DNA from: a virus
DNA length: 32,479 nucleotides
IMG/VR virus record: IMGVR_UViG_3300025117_000177
Coordinates: 1 to 32,479 of that record
Reading direction: 5' to 3' (one strand)
In this document: in pieces, positions 22,577 through 30,313 of the stretch
Layout: every line of letters starts with the position of its first letter
Position numbering within the stretch: the first letter of the stretch is position 1
Made by a program: the position numbers and the translations under genes
The notes under the pieces: generated by a model
What the model was told of the DNA's origin: nothing
Databases searched by the model: none
Seen by the model: the letters and a program-made list of their open reading frames with translations, nothing else

Positions 22577-24982
22577 ATGTCAAGGTTTTGTTTGAAAAAT
22601 CGTGTTTACATTGTCGTTGGAAAGAATAATCCTGCGGTGGACGCAGGTAATGTTCAAGCAGCACTCAATGATATGAATGATGGGGACGTTCTCAAACTAA
22701 AGGGGACGTTCGACTTTGGTTTGCAGGGTGTTAACTGCATGACCGAAGAAATCATCATTCAGGGCATTGGAATTCCGGTTATCAAAAACGCATTTTATGG
22801 GTTCCGCTTTGGTGGTGATCCAACTGCATTCTTTTCGTCCCCAACTTCGCACCCATGGCTCGAAATGCACCATATCAAATTCTTGAATCCCAAAGGTGCA
22901 GCTATCGCAATTCTGGGAACGACTGGTGGATCAATTCATCACTGCGATTTCGAAGGTGGTTTGCTGGACGAACAGTGGAAGACTGTTGGATTCCCTCCGC
23001 TTTGCAGTTACATTCAAATGACTACCATTCCGTATTCGTTCAATTCGACAGACATCGCATGGGATTTCACGGTTTCTCATTGCACGGCTGATGGTAAGGC
23101 TTATGAAGTTGCAGGACCGTCTGCACCTGCAAGACTCTCAAGTACAACTTGGACCGACAATCTGAACCCCGGTATGGTAACAATCACGCCCGACGTGAAT
23201 GATACTCTTGCACTCACAGTTAATGGTGATGCTCATGAAGTAGTCATTCCTGGGGATATGACTGGTTCAGCAGCTCTTCTCGATTCTGCTGTTTGGGATC
23301 CAAATAATCCCATTACACTAACTCCGACTTCAAATCGTCTGAAGCTGAAGTTGATCGACCCTCGTGGTACTCAATATGTTGAAACCACATTCCCGCTTAC
23401 AGAAGTGCAAGCTGATGTGGGATTCGTCCTTTCATCACCGTGGGCAGAATTTACCGTTCCCAATACGGTAACCATCGTTGAGAGTGTGAACGACGTTTTG
23501 TGTCTGGGTGTCAATGGTAACGAATTTACCATGACACTTCCGGCTGGTACTTACAGTAAAGAGGATATGCAGATTCAACTGCAAAATTCTCTTGAAGCTG
23601 CGGCTGCACCAGCTAGAGCAGCTATTTATGGGGCTGATGGTATTTATCTCCTTACACTGACCATCGGTTCTTCTTCAACAATCACTGTTGTAGACAGCCC
23701 AGTCAATACAGCAGCAGAAACCCTCGGGTACACTCTTGGTCAAACGGGTACAGGTGTTGATGCAGGTGAAGGAAATACACCGTACACTTTGTTCCAAGTT
23801 CGTTACGAAATAAACGCTGCATTCGGAACAGCAGATATTCACATGTCTGTTGATGCGATGGTGGATGATATTGCAAATCCATACCTGCGCATCAGAAGCA
23901 ACGCAATCGGGTCTGATGTTTCTATCACTGTTGTTGCAGCTTCCGAATATGATTGTTCAACTCTACTCGGTTATACCATCGGACAAGAGGCTGTTGGTGT
24001 GAACCCCGGTGTTCCCGCACCCAAAAACTATACTCTCGATGAAATGGTTTCTACACTCAACCAATTGATGGTTGACAATACAGTTCCAGTTACTTGGGAA
24101 CACGATGGTTGGGAACCCGAAAATGATTTCCTCACCTTCAAAACCAATCTTATTGGTGATGCGGCATCAATCACTATCACCGCAGCTTCCGAAGACGATG
24201 CGGCTTCTACTCTTGAGTTCGAGGTTGGTCAAACATCCACGGGTACTACTGGGGCACCGGGAGCAGTGGAATTTAACGGTTCTTGGTACACTGGTGCAGC
24301 AGTCTTCTGTCTTTGCGCGTTGACCGATCTGCGACTCAACTTCATTCACAATAACCCGGTCAACAATATGTTGGAAGCTATTCTGAGTTCGTTTGGTAAT
24401 AGCGATCGCGTTATAGCTTTTGCAAACCAGGGAGACATGGGTTCAATTGGTTGGGGTTACAACGCCCTCATCATTCATGGTTTCGAGACCTTTGAGACCA
24501 GTGTTGTTCAGAATTTCTTCCGTGCCTCAAAGGATCTGGACATTCCGGCTGGTATTATCCATGTGGAGTGTAGCAACTCGCTACTCCGTGGAAACCAAGT
24601 TACAGCTTACAACTGCAACAATGCAATTACGATCTGGGGGTCCAATAACACCGGCAAAAACAATCGTGTTATCGGAACAGGGTATGCTGGAATGGTGATC
24701 ATGGGTGATGCTGGTGGAACTGTGTCCGAGAATAATATTCTCGATAAATGCGAAGTGAAAAACTTCGATTCCACTTATGACATCGCGTTGTGGGAAGGGG
24801 CCAACTACAACACCATTCAATCAGACGAGATTGATGATGAGGTGTATGACGCTGGTGTGGGAAATGTAATTCTCAACGGGACCAAACTGCCAGGTGTTAT
24901 TCATCGCGAATTCATCACACGCATGAAAACTGAACGCAGCCAGTTTAATGCGTTCAAACGTCTCTATAACAAATACTGCTGA
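22577..24982 (+). CDS. Right-handed beta-helix fibre/tailspike-like protein with inserted repeats
   Basis: 801 residues after AAGGGGGAAGT. Residues 1-180 look like the start of a pectate-lyase-type beta-helix (DGDVLKLKGTFDFG; IIIQGIGIPVI; GSIHHCDFEGG). The helix resumes at about 570-770 with short N/G-rich coils (LLRGNQVTAYNCNNAITIWG; GGTVSENNILDKCEV). Between them, about 190-560, lies an inserted beta-rich region containing three copies of about 81 residues, each ending in a motif like TLGYTLGQTGTG (382-393, 462-474, 545-556). This resembles the hook-type IN repeats of flagellar FlgK/FliD. Likely a virion fibre, capsid fibre or tailspike binding or cutting a surface glycan. No catalytic residues can be assigned. 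The gene is clearly more GC-rich than its neighbours, like the capsid gene. Confidence 0.8.
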   Translation: MSRFCLKNRVYIVVGKNNPAVDAGNVQAALNDMNDGDVLKLKGTFDFGLQGVNCMTEEIIIQGIGIPVIKNAFYGFRFGGDPTAFFSSPTSHPWLEMHHIKFLNPKGAAIAILGTTGGSIHHCDFEGGLLDEQWKTVGFPPLCSYIQMTTIPYSFNSTDIAWDFTVSHCTADGKAYEVAGPSAPARLSSTTWTDNLNPGMVTITPDVNDTLALTVNGDAHEVVIPGDMTGSAALLDSAVWDPNNPITLTPTSNRLKLKLIDPRGTQYVETTFPLTEVQADVGFVLSSPWAEFTVPNTVTIVESVNDVLCLGVNGNEFTMTLPAGTYSKEDMQIQLQNSLEAAAAPARAAIYGADGIYLLTLTIGSSSTITVVDSPVNTAAETLGYTLGQTGTGVDAGEGNTPYTLFQVRYEINAAFGTADIHMSVDAMVDDIANPYLRIRSNAIGSDVSITVVAASEYDCSTLLGYTIGQEAVGVNPGVPAPKNYTLDEMVSTLNQLMVDNTVPVTWEHDGWEPENDFLTFKTNLIGDAASITITAASEDDAASTLEFEVGQTSTGTTGAPGAVEFNGSWYTGAAVFCLCALTDLRLNFIHNNPVNNMLEAILSSFGNSDRVIAFANQGDMGSIGWGYNALIIHGFETFETSVVQNFFRASKDLDIPAGIIHVECSNSLLRGNQVTAYNCNNAITIWGSNNTGKNNRVIGTGYAGMVIMGDAGGTVSENNILDKCEVKNFDSTYDIALWEGANYNTIQSDEIDDEVYDAGVGNVILNGTKLPGVIHREFITRMKTERSQFNAFKRLYNKYC

Positions 24983-24987
24983 TCATC

Positions 24988-25869
24988 TCACTTCCACAAA
25001 TATCTTATTATTTTACCCGCCATAAATGGATGCTGTAAAAATACCGTACCTAAACTAATCGAATCCGCAACTGCACCCATTATCACTGCGTCTTTGAAAG
25101 AATAAATACCTCCACCACCTATCACTGGCAATCTAACTGTATTTTTAATGCGTAGAACCGTTTCTAAAGCTGTTTCAAAAATAGGTATGCCTGATACTCC
25201 ACCGCCGCCAAATTTAGACAATGGCGAGGTTCTAGAACCATAAACGACTGACCATGGTATTGTATTTATGGCATCAATAGCGGCCACAAAACCCGATGAT
25301 TCTAAAAACTTCAAAATATAATCTGAAACATCGTAACCAACCTTTACAATGATTGGCAAATTTGTGTTTTCTTTGATACAACAACAAAAATGCCAAATTT
25401 TATTTGTCTGAAATTCATTGCAGCAAACATTTGGACACGATGAATTCAATTCTACAGCTATAAGATTACTACATTTATCTATAAGTTTTGCAGTTCTAGC
25501 TACTTCACGAATTGCTGTATCAAAATCATCTTCTGGATTTGGAGCTATAGATATAATAATTTTGTAATCATTTTTTTCTATGATTGGATAGCATTTATTG
25601 ACCCACCAATCAATTCCTTTATTACTTAACCCAAAAGAATTAACTGTTCCATTTTCTAAAAATCTGAATGTCTGCCAAGGTTTTATTGATCTAAAATTTC
25701 CTAATCTTGCTCTTGGAGTAATTGTTTTCGTTATAATTGTGATTTTTTTTACATCTATAACGTCAAACCACCGCAAAGGCCATTCCCAAAACCAACCTCT
25801 ACCAGTATAAGCTAATGAACCAGAAGCAGCCACTATTCTAGATATCTCTTTTCCATTTGAAAGTAACAT
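24988..25869 (-). CDS. pyrD: Dihydroorotate dehydrogenase, class 1
   Basis: 293 residues, about the usual length (300-310). Features: AASGSL near the N-terminus, TKTITPRARLGN (Lys48 and surroundings), catalytic base Cys145 in LNSSCPNV (141-148), Lys176 in IVKVGYD, Asn202 in AINTIP, GGGGVSGIPIFETAL and PVIGGGGIYSFKDA (FMN phosphate grip), and GTVFLQHP. A cysteine base marks class 1 (soluble; fumarate, or NAD with a PyrK partner); no pyrK is seen. It oxidises dihydroorotate to orotate in UMP synthesis. Unusual CC (149-150) and CCC (162-164) clusters lie close to the active-site loop. It begins 3 nt after the dihydroorotase stop, with GGTGAT as ribosome binding site, and converges on the fibre gene. 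Confidence 0.9.
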   Translation of the reverse strand: MLLSNGKEISRIVAASGSLAYTGRGWFWEWPLRWFDVIDVKKITIITKTITPRARLGNFRSIKPWQTFRFLENGTVNSFGLSNKGIDWWVNKCYPIIEKNDYKIIISIAPNPEDDFDTAIREVARTAKLIDKCSNLIAVELNSSCPNVCCNEFQTNKIWHFCCCIKENTNLPIIVKVGYDVSDYILKFLESSGFVAAIDAINTIPWSVVYGSRTSPLSKFGGGGVSGIPIFETALETVLRIKNTVRLPVIGGGGIYSFKDAVIMGAVADSISLGTVFLQHPFMAGKIIRYLWK

Positions 25870-25872
25870 AGA

Positions 25873-27141
25873 TCACCACATATTGAATTTATTAGAAACT
25901 CTATCAAAAACAAGACTTCCACGTATATAAGTAGCATCAACTACATATTGTAATTTTGTGTCAGAGTATGGAGACCAACTGCATTTTGAAAAACCACCAT
26001 CTTTAGGTATAGATACAGTATCTCCTAATTTAACGGGAGATACTATGCTAAAATCAGCATCTTTTCCAATCGCTAATTCTCCCTTTTTATGAAAATTCAC
26101 TATTTTTGCTGGATTTGTTGCATACCAATGAGCAATTTGAACCATAGAATGATGCTTAATAAGCATTATTGGCAGAATATATTGAATAGAAGGAAGTCCA
26201 GCAGGAACTAAATCAATTCTATTGCATTTTTCTGCAAGCAAGTGTGGAGCATGATCAGATGCAATACAATCAATTGTTTTATCGTACAATGCATTTAACA
26301 AAGCTTCATTATCTTGCCTTTTCCTTAAAGGAGGATTCACCTTATAAATATTTTCTTCAGCATTATCTTGATTCAAAAAAAGATGATGCAAAGTCACCTC
26401 ACAGGTAATTAGATGAGCTATATTCGGTCTTTGTCTTTTAAAATCTTTGATTATTTCAACTTCCATTTCTGTTGAAACGTGACAAATATGTAATCTCGCA
26501 TTGTATCTAGCAGCACACACTAAGCAATCTATAAGAGCATTCCTGATTGATTCTTCGCTGCGTATTTTTGAATGCGATCCAAAGATCAATTCATTTTGTC
26601 TGATTGTTACTTCATCTTCGCAATGCACAGCGATAAGAGTTTTTTGTCCAAATAATCTAAAAATTTCTTCTACATCTTTAAAATTATTGTATAGTTCTCC
26701 GCTTTTAGAGAGATACAATTTTATTCCTACTATTCTTGGAAGTAATTCTTCAATATTATTAAGATTTTTTATATCTTTAACACCCAAAAAAAATCCATAA
26801 TCGCAATATCTTTTTGCTATGGCTATCGCAAATTTTTGATCAAGAGTTATTCTATCCACTGTTGGCGGATCATTATTGGGCATATCAACTATACTAGTAA
26901 CACCTCCTGCTAATGCTGCTTTAGTACCACTTTCAAAATCTTCTTTATGGGTGGCTCCAGGATCTCTAAAATGGGTATGAATATCAACGCAACCAGGAAA
27001 AACAAACCCACCAGCACAGTCCAAAATATCTCCAGAATACTCATTGCTATCTGTAAAGCCTTTGATTTTACCATATTCAACCACCATGTTAGTTTCGTGA
27101 ATTCTATCCCATAGTACTAATTTTCCATTAGTAACTAGCAT
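25873..27141 (-). CDS. pyrC: Dihydroorotase, class I
   Basis: 422 residues from the ATG at 27141 (GGAG six bases before it; the frame extends 15 codons upstream without support). Amidohydrolase metal site intact: His55-Thr-His57 in DIHTHFRDPG, Lys141 in GIKLYLSKSGE, His173 in VHCED, His221 in HICHVS, Asp296 in ASDHAPH; the substrate-binding DMPNNDPPT segment is present. It cyclises carbamoyl aspartate to dihydroorotate, the step before dihydroorotate dehydrogenase, whose gene follows. The Asp-His-Ala-Pro-His signature favours a true dihydroorotase over hydantoinase or allantoinase. Transcribed with dihydroorotate dehydrogenase and the upstream small genes. Confidence 0.92.
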   Translation of the reverse strand: MLVTNGKLVLWDRIHETNMVVEYGKIKGFTDSNEYSGDILDCAGGFVFPGCVDIHTHFRDPGATHKEDFESGTKAALAGGVTSIVDMPNNDPPTVDRITLDQKFAIAIAKRYCDYGFFLGVKDIKNLNNIEELLPRIVGIKLYLSKSGELYNNFKDVEEIFRLFGQKTLIAVHCEDEVTIRQNELIFGSHSKIRSEESIRNALIDCLVCAARYNARLHICHVSTEMEVEIIKDFKRQRPNIAHLITCEVTLHHLFLNQDNAEENIYKVNPPLRKRQDNEALLNALYDKTIDCIASDHAPHLLAEKCNRIDLVPAGLPSIQYILPIMLIKHHSMVQIAHWYATNPAKIVNFHKKGELAIGKDADFSIVSPVKLGDTVSIPKDGGFSKCSWSPYSDTKLQYVVDATYIRGSLVFDRVSNKFNMW

Positions 27142-27187
27142 GAAAAACTCCAAAAAAATTATGTTCAAATGATGTTTTTGTTTCAAA

Positions 27188-27451
27188 CTACGATAGAAAA
27201 TTAAAACTTAGATATCTCAAAATCTTAATATTCCATTGCAATTCTGATTCTTTCAAGCTTATGTATCCAACAGAACAAACGCTACTACCTAAACAGTTTG
27301 CTGTATTGCAACCAGTTCTGTAAAATCCATCTTCATTTCTTCTAGTTTTTGCTTTTGAAAGACAGAACGGACATGGAAGAAAGAATTTAATTCTTTTCTG
27401 ATGATTGATCTTGAACAGTTTTATCTTGCGTAGCTTCTCCAACAGCAACAT
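27188..27451 (-). CDS. Small cysteine-rich zinc-binding protein (start uncertain)
   Basis: Up to 87 residues. The core is a four-cysteine or larger zinc site: LPCPFCLSKAK, then RTGCNTANCLGSSVC, followed by GYISLKESELQ; reminiscent of small phage restriction-alleviation (Lar-like) or zinc-ribbon proteins. The ATG at 27451 would overlap the lipoprotein gene by 65 nt and has no clear ribosome binding site; a non-ATG start just after the lipoprotein stop (near 27390) would give about 66 residues and keep the whole cysteine region. Sits just upstream of dihydroorotase. Function unknown. Confidence 0.6.
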   Translation of the reverse strand: MLLLEKLRKIKLFKINHQKRIKFFLPCPFCLSKAKTRRNEDGFYRTGCNTANCLGSSVCSVGYISLKESELQWNIKILRYLSFNFLS

Positions 27452-27608
27452 CCGTACTTACATCAGCCGAAGCATCCTGAGTAATAATAGCATCAATTTT
27501 CAAAGATTCGCCATCTTTCTTTTGTTCTGTACAGCTAAGAACAAAAATGCACATAGCGGTGAAAAAACAAGCACACATCGTTTTTAAGAAATGATCTTGA
27601 ATGGACAT
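27387..27608 (-). CDS. Small lipoprotein
   Basis: 73 residues. A signal peptide (MSIQDHFLKT then hydrophobic MCACFFTAMCIFVLS) ends in a lipobox FVLSC, with lipidated Cys about 26. The mature part of about 48 residues is hydrophilic, rich in Asp, Thr, Val and Gln (TQDASADVSTDVAVGEATQD), disordered in character. GGAG lies about 10 nt before the ATG at 27608. Membrane-anchored lipoproteins of this size in phages include outer spanins and superinfection-exclusion factors (as in T5 or TP-J34). There is no inner spanin or lysis gene nearby, so exclusion or envelope modification is the more open possibility. Confidence 0.78.
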   Translation of the reverse strand: MSIQDHFLKTMCACFFTAMCIFVLSCTEQKKDGESLKIDAIITQDASADVSTDVAVGEATQDKTVQDQSSEKN

Positions 27609-27677
27609 GTTTCAATCACTCCAATATTAAATCCGACAAAACAATAATCCATTTTAAAATAATTAGCAAATACAGAA

Positions 27678-27923
27678 TTATCTAGCCAATTCTCGCAATT
27701 TTAAACTTTCAATTCCAAAATTAGTCCAGCGCAAACCCCACTGAGATGGATGTTCACACAAAACCAATTTTTCACCATTAAAGCGATGCCAGGCGTTATC
27801 TTTGAATGTAGAAAATACTGGCAAATTACTAATTTTTTCTATAACAAGAATATTTGATTCTCCACAAACATCCAAACTATCAATAGATTTCCAATAGTAT
27901 GTAGACACAATTGGATTATTCAT
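27678..27923 (-). CDS. Hypothetical small protein
   Basis: 81 residues, MNNPIVSTYYWKS to KLRELAR. Mixed composition with tryptophan-rich stretches (STFKDNAWHRFNGEKLVL; PSQWGLRWTNF), compatible with a small beta-barrel fold. The ATG overlaps the preceding stop in TAATG, so it is coupled to a 58-residue gene and to dCMP deaminase. No family recognised. Confidence 0.7.
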   Translation of the reverse strand: MNNPIVSTYYWKSIDSLDVCGESNILVIEKISNLPVFSTFKDNAWHRFNGEKLVLCEHPSQWGLRWTNFGIESLKLRELAR

Positions 27924-28099
27924 TATCTTCTCACGATAAATTCATCTTTGAATGAAACCACCATGGATGGAACGTATCGTTTTTTGGTATGCAAAAAAAC
28001 TAAATTATTTACTGTTTCTATTTTGATCACCGGAGCGTATTGATCTACAGTTTCTATCCAATCTCCAATTTTAATGTTGGTTGCAAGAACCTTCTTCAC
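27923..28099 (-). CDS. 58-residue protein, coupled to dCMP deaminase
   Basis: Frame from GTG at 28099: MKKVLATNIKIGDWIET... to SFKDEFIVRR. The GTG overlaps the dCMP deaminase stop as GTGA and its own stop overlaps the next ATG as TAATG, so it is a link in a coupled chain although short and GTG-initiated. The sequence looks like a compact beta-barrel of SH3/KOW style (IKIGDWIETVDQYAPVIKIE). Possibly a small nucleic-acid or protein-binding module; unknown family. Confidence 0.72.
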   Translation of the reverse strand: MKKVLATNIKIGDWIETVDQYAPVIKIETVNNLVFLHTKKRYVPSMVVSFKDEFIVRR

Positions 28100-28608
28100 A
28101 ACTCCACTCTGCTCTTCAAAATATATTGTTCTGTTTTGACTCCTGCATGCCTAAACATCGCAACAGCAGCGTGCGTCATTGGCATATCAGCATATTTATT
28201 TTCAAGATAGATAATCCGTTTAATACCTGCCTGTATAATAATTTTAGCGCATTCATTACATGGAAACAGAGTACAATAAAGAGTGCAATCCTTGGTAGAA
28301 CCATTGCTGTTCAATATTGCATTTACTTCTGCATGAACAACATAGGTATATTTGCTGCGAAGCATTGAATCTTCCATGGTATCAGTTGGATTGATACCAT
28401 CTTTTCTAGTCCAAGGAAATAATTGATCGTCACAACCTCTTGGAAAACCATTATAGCCCAAACCAACAACAATATTCTGATCATTAACTATAACTGAACC
28501 AACTTTTGTATCTGGATCCTTAGATCTCAAAGCTATCAACTTAGACATTAAGCAAAATGTATCTTCCCAACACAAATGAGTGTTTCCTATCGGCTGAATA
28601 GTTCTCAA
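28096..28608 (-). CDS. dCMP deaminase
   Basis: 170 residues. Cytidine/deoxycytidylate deaminase fold with zinc site His92-Ala-Glu94 (VVHAEVNAI) and Cys117/Cys120 (LFPCNECAK), plus RSKDPDTKVGSVIV and the insert GYNGFPRGCDD typical of dCMP deaminases. It converts dCMP to dUMP, the thymidylate synthase substrate; many members are allosterically controlled by dCTP/dTTP. Length is close to the T4 and human enzymes. It acts with dUTPase and the two orotate-pathway enzymes in pyrimidine supply. Confidence 0.94.
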   Translation of the reverse strand: MRTIQPIGNTHLCWEDTFCLMSKLIALRSKDPDTKVGSVIVNDQNIVVGLGYNGFPRGCDDQLFPWTRKDGINPTDTMEDSMLRSKYTYVVHAEVNAILNSNGSTKDCTLYCTLFPCNECAKIIIQAGIKRIIYLENKYADMPMTHAAVAMFRHAGVKTEQYILKSRVEL

Positions 28609-28610
28609 TT

Positions 28611-28805
28611 TTATTTCTCCACTTCATTATTCAATGCGCATTCTAATTTAATTGCCGCTTCTTCAAATGCCTGATGTTTCGCAAAGTAGAATTCTGAAGA
28701 TTGTCCGTACGGAATACTACCACTTTGCGAAACATTTAAGTATCTTTGTGATTCTTTACGAAAATGATTCTGTAATTGTTTCAATGTATCTTTAGAAATT
28801 TCCAT
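28611..28805 (-). CDS. Small hypothetical helical protein
   Basis: 64 residues from the ATG at 28805, chosen for GAGGTTAAAA directly upstream; four more upstream codons are possible. The sequence starts MEISKDTLKQLQNHF and ends CALNNEVEK. It is helical, charged and cysteine-poor, with a tyrosine-rich middle (SGSIPYGQSSEFYFAKH). It overlaps the end of the upstream zinc protein by 14 nt and ends 2 nt before dCMP deaminase. Unknown function. Confidence 0.7.
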   Translation of the reverse strand: MEISKDTLKQLQNHFRKESQRYLNVSQSGSIPYGQSSEFYFAKHQAFEEAAIKLECALNNEVEK

Positions 28806-29097
28806 TTTTAACCTCAACTAAAATTTTTTGTTTAAGTTCTATGGAATCTTTTGCTTCTATTCTTTTACCATTCTCTAAAACGGCATAGCATTTGCTTATT
28901 TTATGTCCACAACAAGCATTCGCCACATGAGGCAAATCAGAAACACAATAATCATGACCTTTATGATTAGGAGATTTACCACACATCGGGCAGGCTCTCA
29001 TTCTATCTTTATCTAATTTTGTGTTATCTGAAACATACTTCCAAGAATTGATTTCAGCATCAAACCAAATCGCATGACCATTATGATACGCAATCAT
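28792..29097 (-). CDS. Phage zinc-binding protein with ACCGH motif
   Basis: 101 residues. Conserved-looking features: CPMCGKSPNHKGHDYC (about 36-51), then LPHVANACCGHKISKC (about 55-70). This CPxCG ... GHDxC ... lPxVxxACCGH layout recurs in small uncharacterised phage and bacterial proteins. N-terminus MIAYHNGHAIWFDAEINSW, C-terminus helical and charged. Probably binds one or two zinc ions. Function unknown. Confidence 0.75.
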   Translation of the reverse strand: MIAYHNGHAIWFDAEINSWKYVSDNTKLDKDRMRACPMCGKSPNHKGHDYCVSDLPHVANACCGHKISKCYAVLENGKRIEAKDSIELKQKILVEVKNGNF

Positions 29098-29163
29098 TGC
29101 ATTTGCAACCAGAAACTCACAAGATAATACTAGTCTACTCTTGATTGTTCAGAAAAATCATTT

Positions 29164-29709
29164 TCATCTTCCGTTTCCCCAACAATCAAAAACATTTTTG
29201 CATAATTCTTCAACTTTTCTTAAATCATCGTAGCTGAACATCTTAAATTCAAACTTGCAGTAGAACGGCAAACTAGCCGCCTTCTTAACATAAAATTCTT
29301 CATCAATAGCTACTTGATTTCCATTTTCAAACCACCATTCTGAAATGTGTCTTCCAAATGGTTTAATCCTACCGTGCAAAAAATCAAGCACAGCCTGAAT
29401 ACGATTATATCCATCAAGAAGAATCAAAGATGAATTATTTTTATATCCTATCCAATAATCACTTCCATTCCAACAAATAACATTATCTACAGATCCAAGC
29501 GTAGCTATTACGTTCTCTATATATTTTTCTTTATGCGCATTCGTCCAATCAAAACTATGTCTAAAATCCGATTTTAAAACAAGTTTTCCAGATTTTTCAA
29601 TTAAAAATTGGTTTTGTTTTTTCAACCAAAAATCTAAATATCCCCAATCTAAAGAAAAACTATTCGGTGATTGAGCAATTTCTTTTTTCTGAAATAGAAA
29701 CTTATCCAT
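29164..29709 (-). CDS. DUF262/ParB-like protein (DGYNR motif)
   Basis: 181 residues. Resembles the N-terminal domain of DUF262/GmrSD proteins and the ParB/sulfiredoxin fold: RHSFDWTNAHKEKYIENVI (compare R.F.Wt..k...fIesi) and LILLDGYNRIQAVLDFLHG where families usually have DGQQR or DGxxR, followed by IKPFG. This domain binds or hydrolyses nucleotides in GmrS-type restriction of modified DNA; here it is a lone domain without the HNH nuclease half and with Tyr-Asn replacing Gln-Gln. A possible anti-restriction decoy, nucleotide sensor or remnant. AGGAGATAAT precedes the ATG. A 66-nt gap follows. Confidence 0.75.
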   Translation of the reverse strand: MDKFLFQKKEIAQSPNSFSLDWGYLDFWLKKQNQFLIEKSGKLVLKSDFRHSFDWTNAHKEKYIENVIATLGSVDNVICWNGSDYWIGYKNNSSLILLDGYNRIQAVLDFLHGRIKPFGRHISEWWFENGNQVAIDEEFYVKKAASLPFYCKFEFKMFSYDDLRKVEELCKNVFDCWGNGR

Positions 29710-29721
29710 ATTATCTCCTGA

Positions 29722-29910
29722 TCATGGAGCACTTGGAAAACAACGTCTAGATTCGTCTGCTTTTTCTTTTCTTAAACAATTCTGACAAATATCAGTATCA
29801 GATCCATTAAAGAACCAATTTTGCTCATGCAAAATAACACGAGTTTGTTTTGGATTTTCTGTCTTTATCATTTCGCCACAAGAGTCACACATAATGTACG
29901 ATATCACCAT
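29722..29910 (-). CDS. Small zinc-ribbon protein
   Basis: 62 residues with two CxxC pairs, MCDSCGEMI and ICQNCLRK, about 31 residues apart, and WFFNGSDTD between them: a classic small zinc-ribbon pattern. Start ATG at 29910 after GGGGGTGACTG. The tail is basic then Pro/Ser-rich. Probably nucleic-acid binding; no specific family. Confidence 0.7.
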   Translation of the reverse strand: MVISYIMCDSCGEMIKTENPKQTRVILHEQNWFFNGSDTDICQNCLRKEKADESRRCFPSAP

Positions 29911-29920
29911 CAGTCACCCC

Positions 29921-30106
29921 CTAAAATGCTATGCCTTTGCTCAAAAGCTGTGAAACAATATCTTGTACTTTATGGAAATTAGGATGCTCACTATTTCTGT
30001 GAAACAAATTTTTGCTAAGCCAACCTGGATTGCGTCTTTTATGATCGGGAACATCCATTCCTTTAAGCATGATTTCAAGTTTGTCCAACATTTCATTCTT
30101 ATTCAT
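29921..30106 (-). CDS. Small hypothetical protein
   Basis: 61 residues, MNKNEMLDKLEIMLKG to LLSKGIAF, with a central basic HKRRNPGWLSKNLFHRN segment and amphipathic end helices. The start overlaps the stop of a 41-codon gene in ATGA. No family recognised. Confidence 0.65.
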   Translation of the reverse strand: MNKNEMLDKLEIMLKGMDVPDHKRRNPGWLSKNLFHRNSEHPNFHKVQDIVSQLLSKGIAF

Positions 30107-30228
30107 GATTTCTGAAAAAACTCCTCTGAAAAATTATCATCATCAACTTCTGATTGCTTTCTTTTATTTTGGAAAATTTGAAATTTAAATTCATCTTCGA
30201 TGCCGTATTCATCTTTTGCGTCTTCCAT
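30103..30228 (-). CDS. 41-residue acidic micro-protein
   Basis: Frame MEDAKDEYGIEDEF... ending EEFFQKS. A very good ribosome binding site (AGGAGAATAG) precedes the ATG at 30228 and the stop overlaps the next ATG (ATGA). Strongly acidic except for a short basic NKRKQ patch, a profile shared by some DNA-mimic or adaptor mini-proteins, but that is only a hint. First gene after the tRNA/tmRNA terminator. Confidence 0.62.
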   Translation of the reverse strand: MEDAKDEYGIEDEFKFQIFQNKRKQSEVDDDNFSEEFFQKS

Positions 30229-30250
30229 CTATTCTCCTACTCTAATTAAG

Positions 30251-30305
30251 TTTAATAAAAACCAGGAGTTAGTGAGAAAAGTGAGTATGACATGCCAACT
30301 CCTGG
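30251..30305 (-). terminator. Intrinsic terminator of the tRNA/tmRNA operon
   Basis: Minus-strand RNA: stem CCAGGAGTT (30305-30297) with AACTCCTGG (30270-30262), 26-nt loop, followed directly by TTTTTATTAAA. The 9-bp stem plus U-run fits a rho-independent terminator although the loop is long. It lies between tRNA-Pro and the 41-residue gene. Confidence 0.65.
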
Positions 30306-30313
30306 ATTTTAAA

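Noticed and set aside
27584-27652. A 22-codon frame overlapping the lipoprotein start
   Set aside because: No ribosome binding site and an unremarkable sequence; the overlap is probably chance.
24988-30228. Host chromosomal segment because of the pyrimidine genes
   Set aside because: Same strand, same AT-rich composition, same overlap style and phage-type dCMP deaminase and small zinc proteins as the neighbouring phage modules; no host operon boundary visible. Misassembly cannot be excluded from sequence alone.
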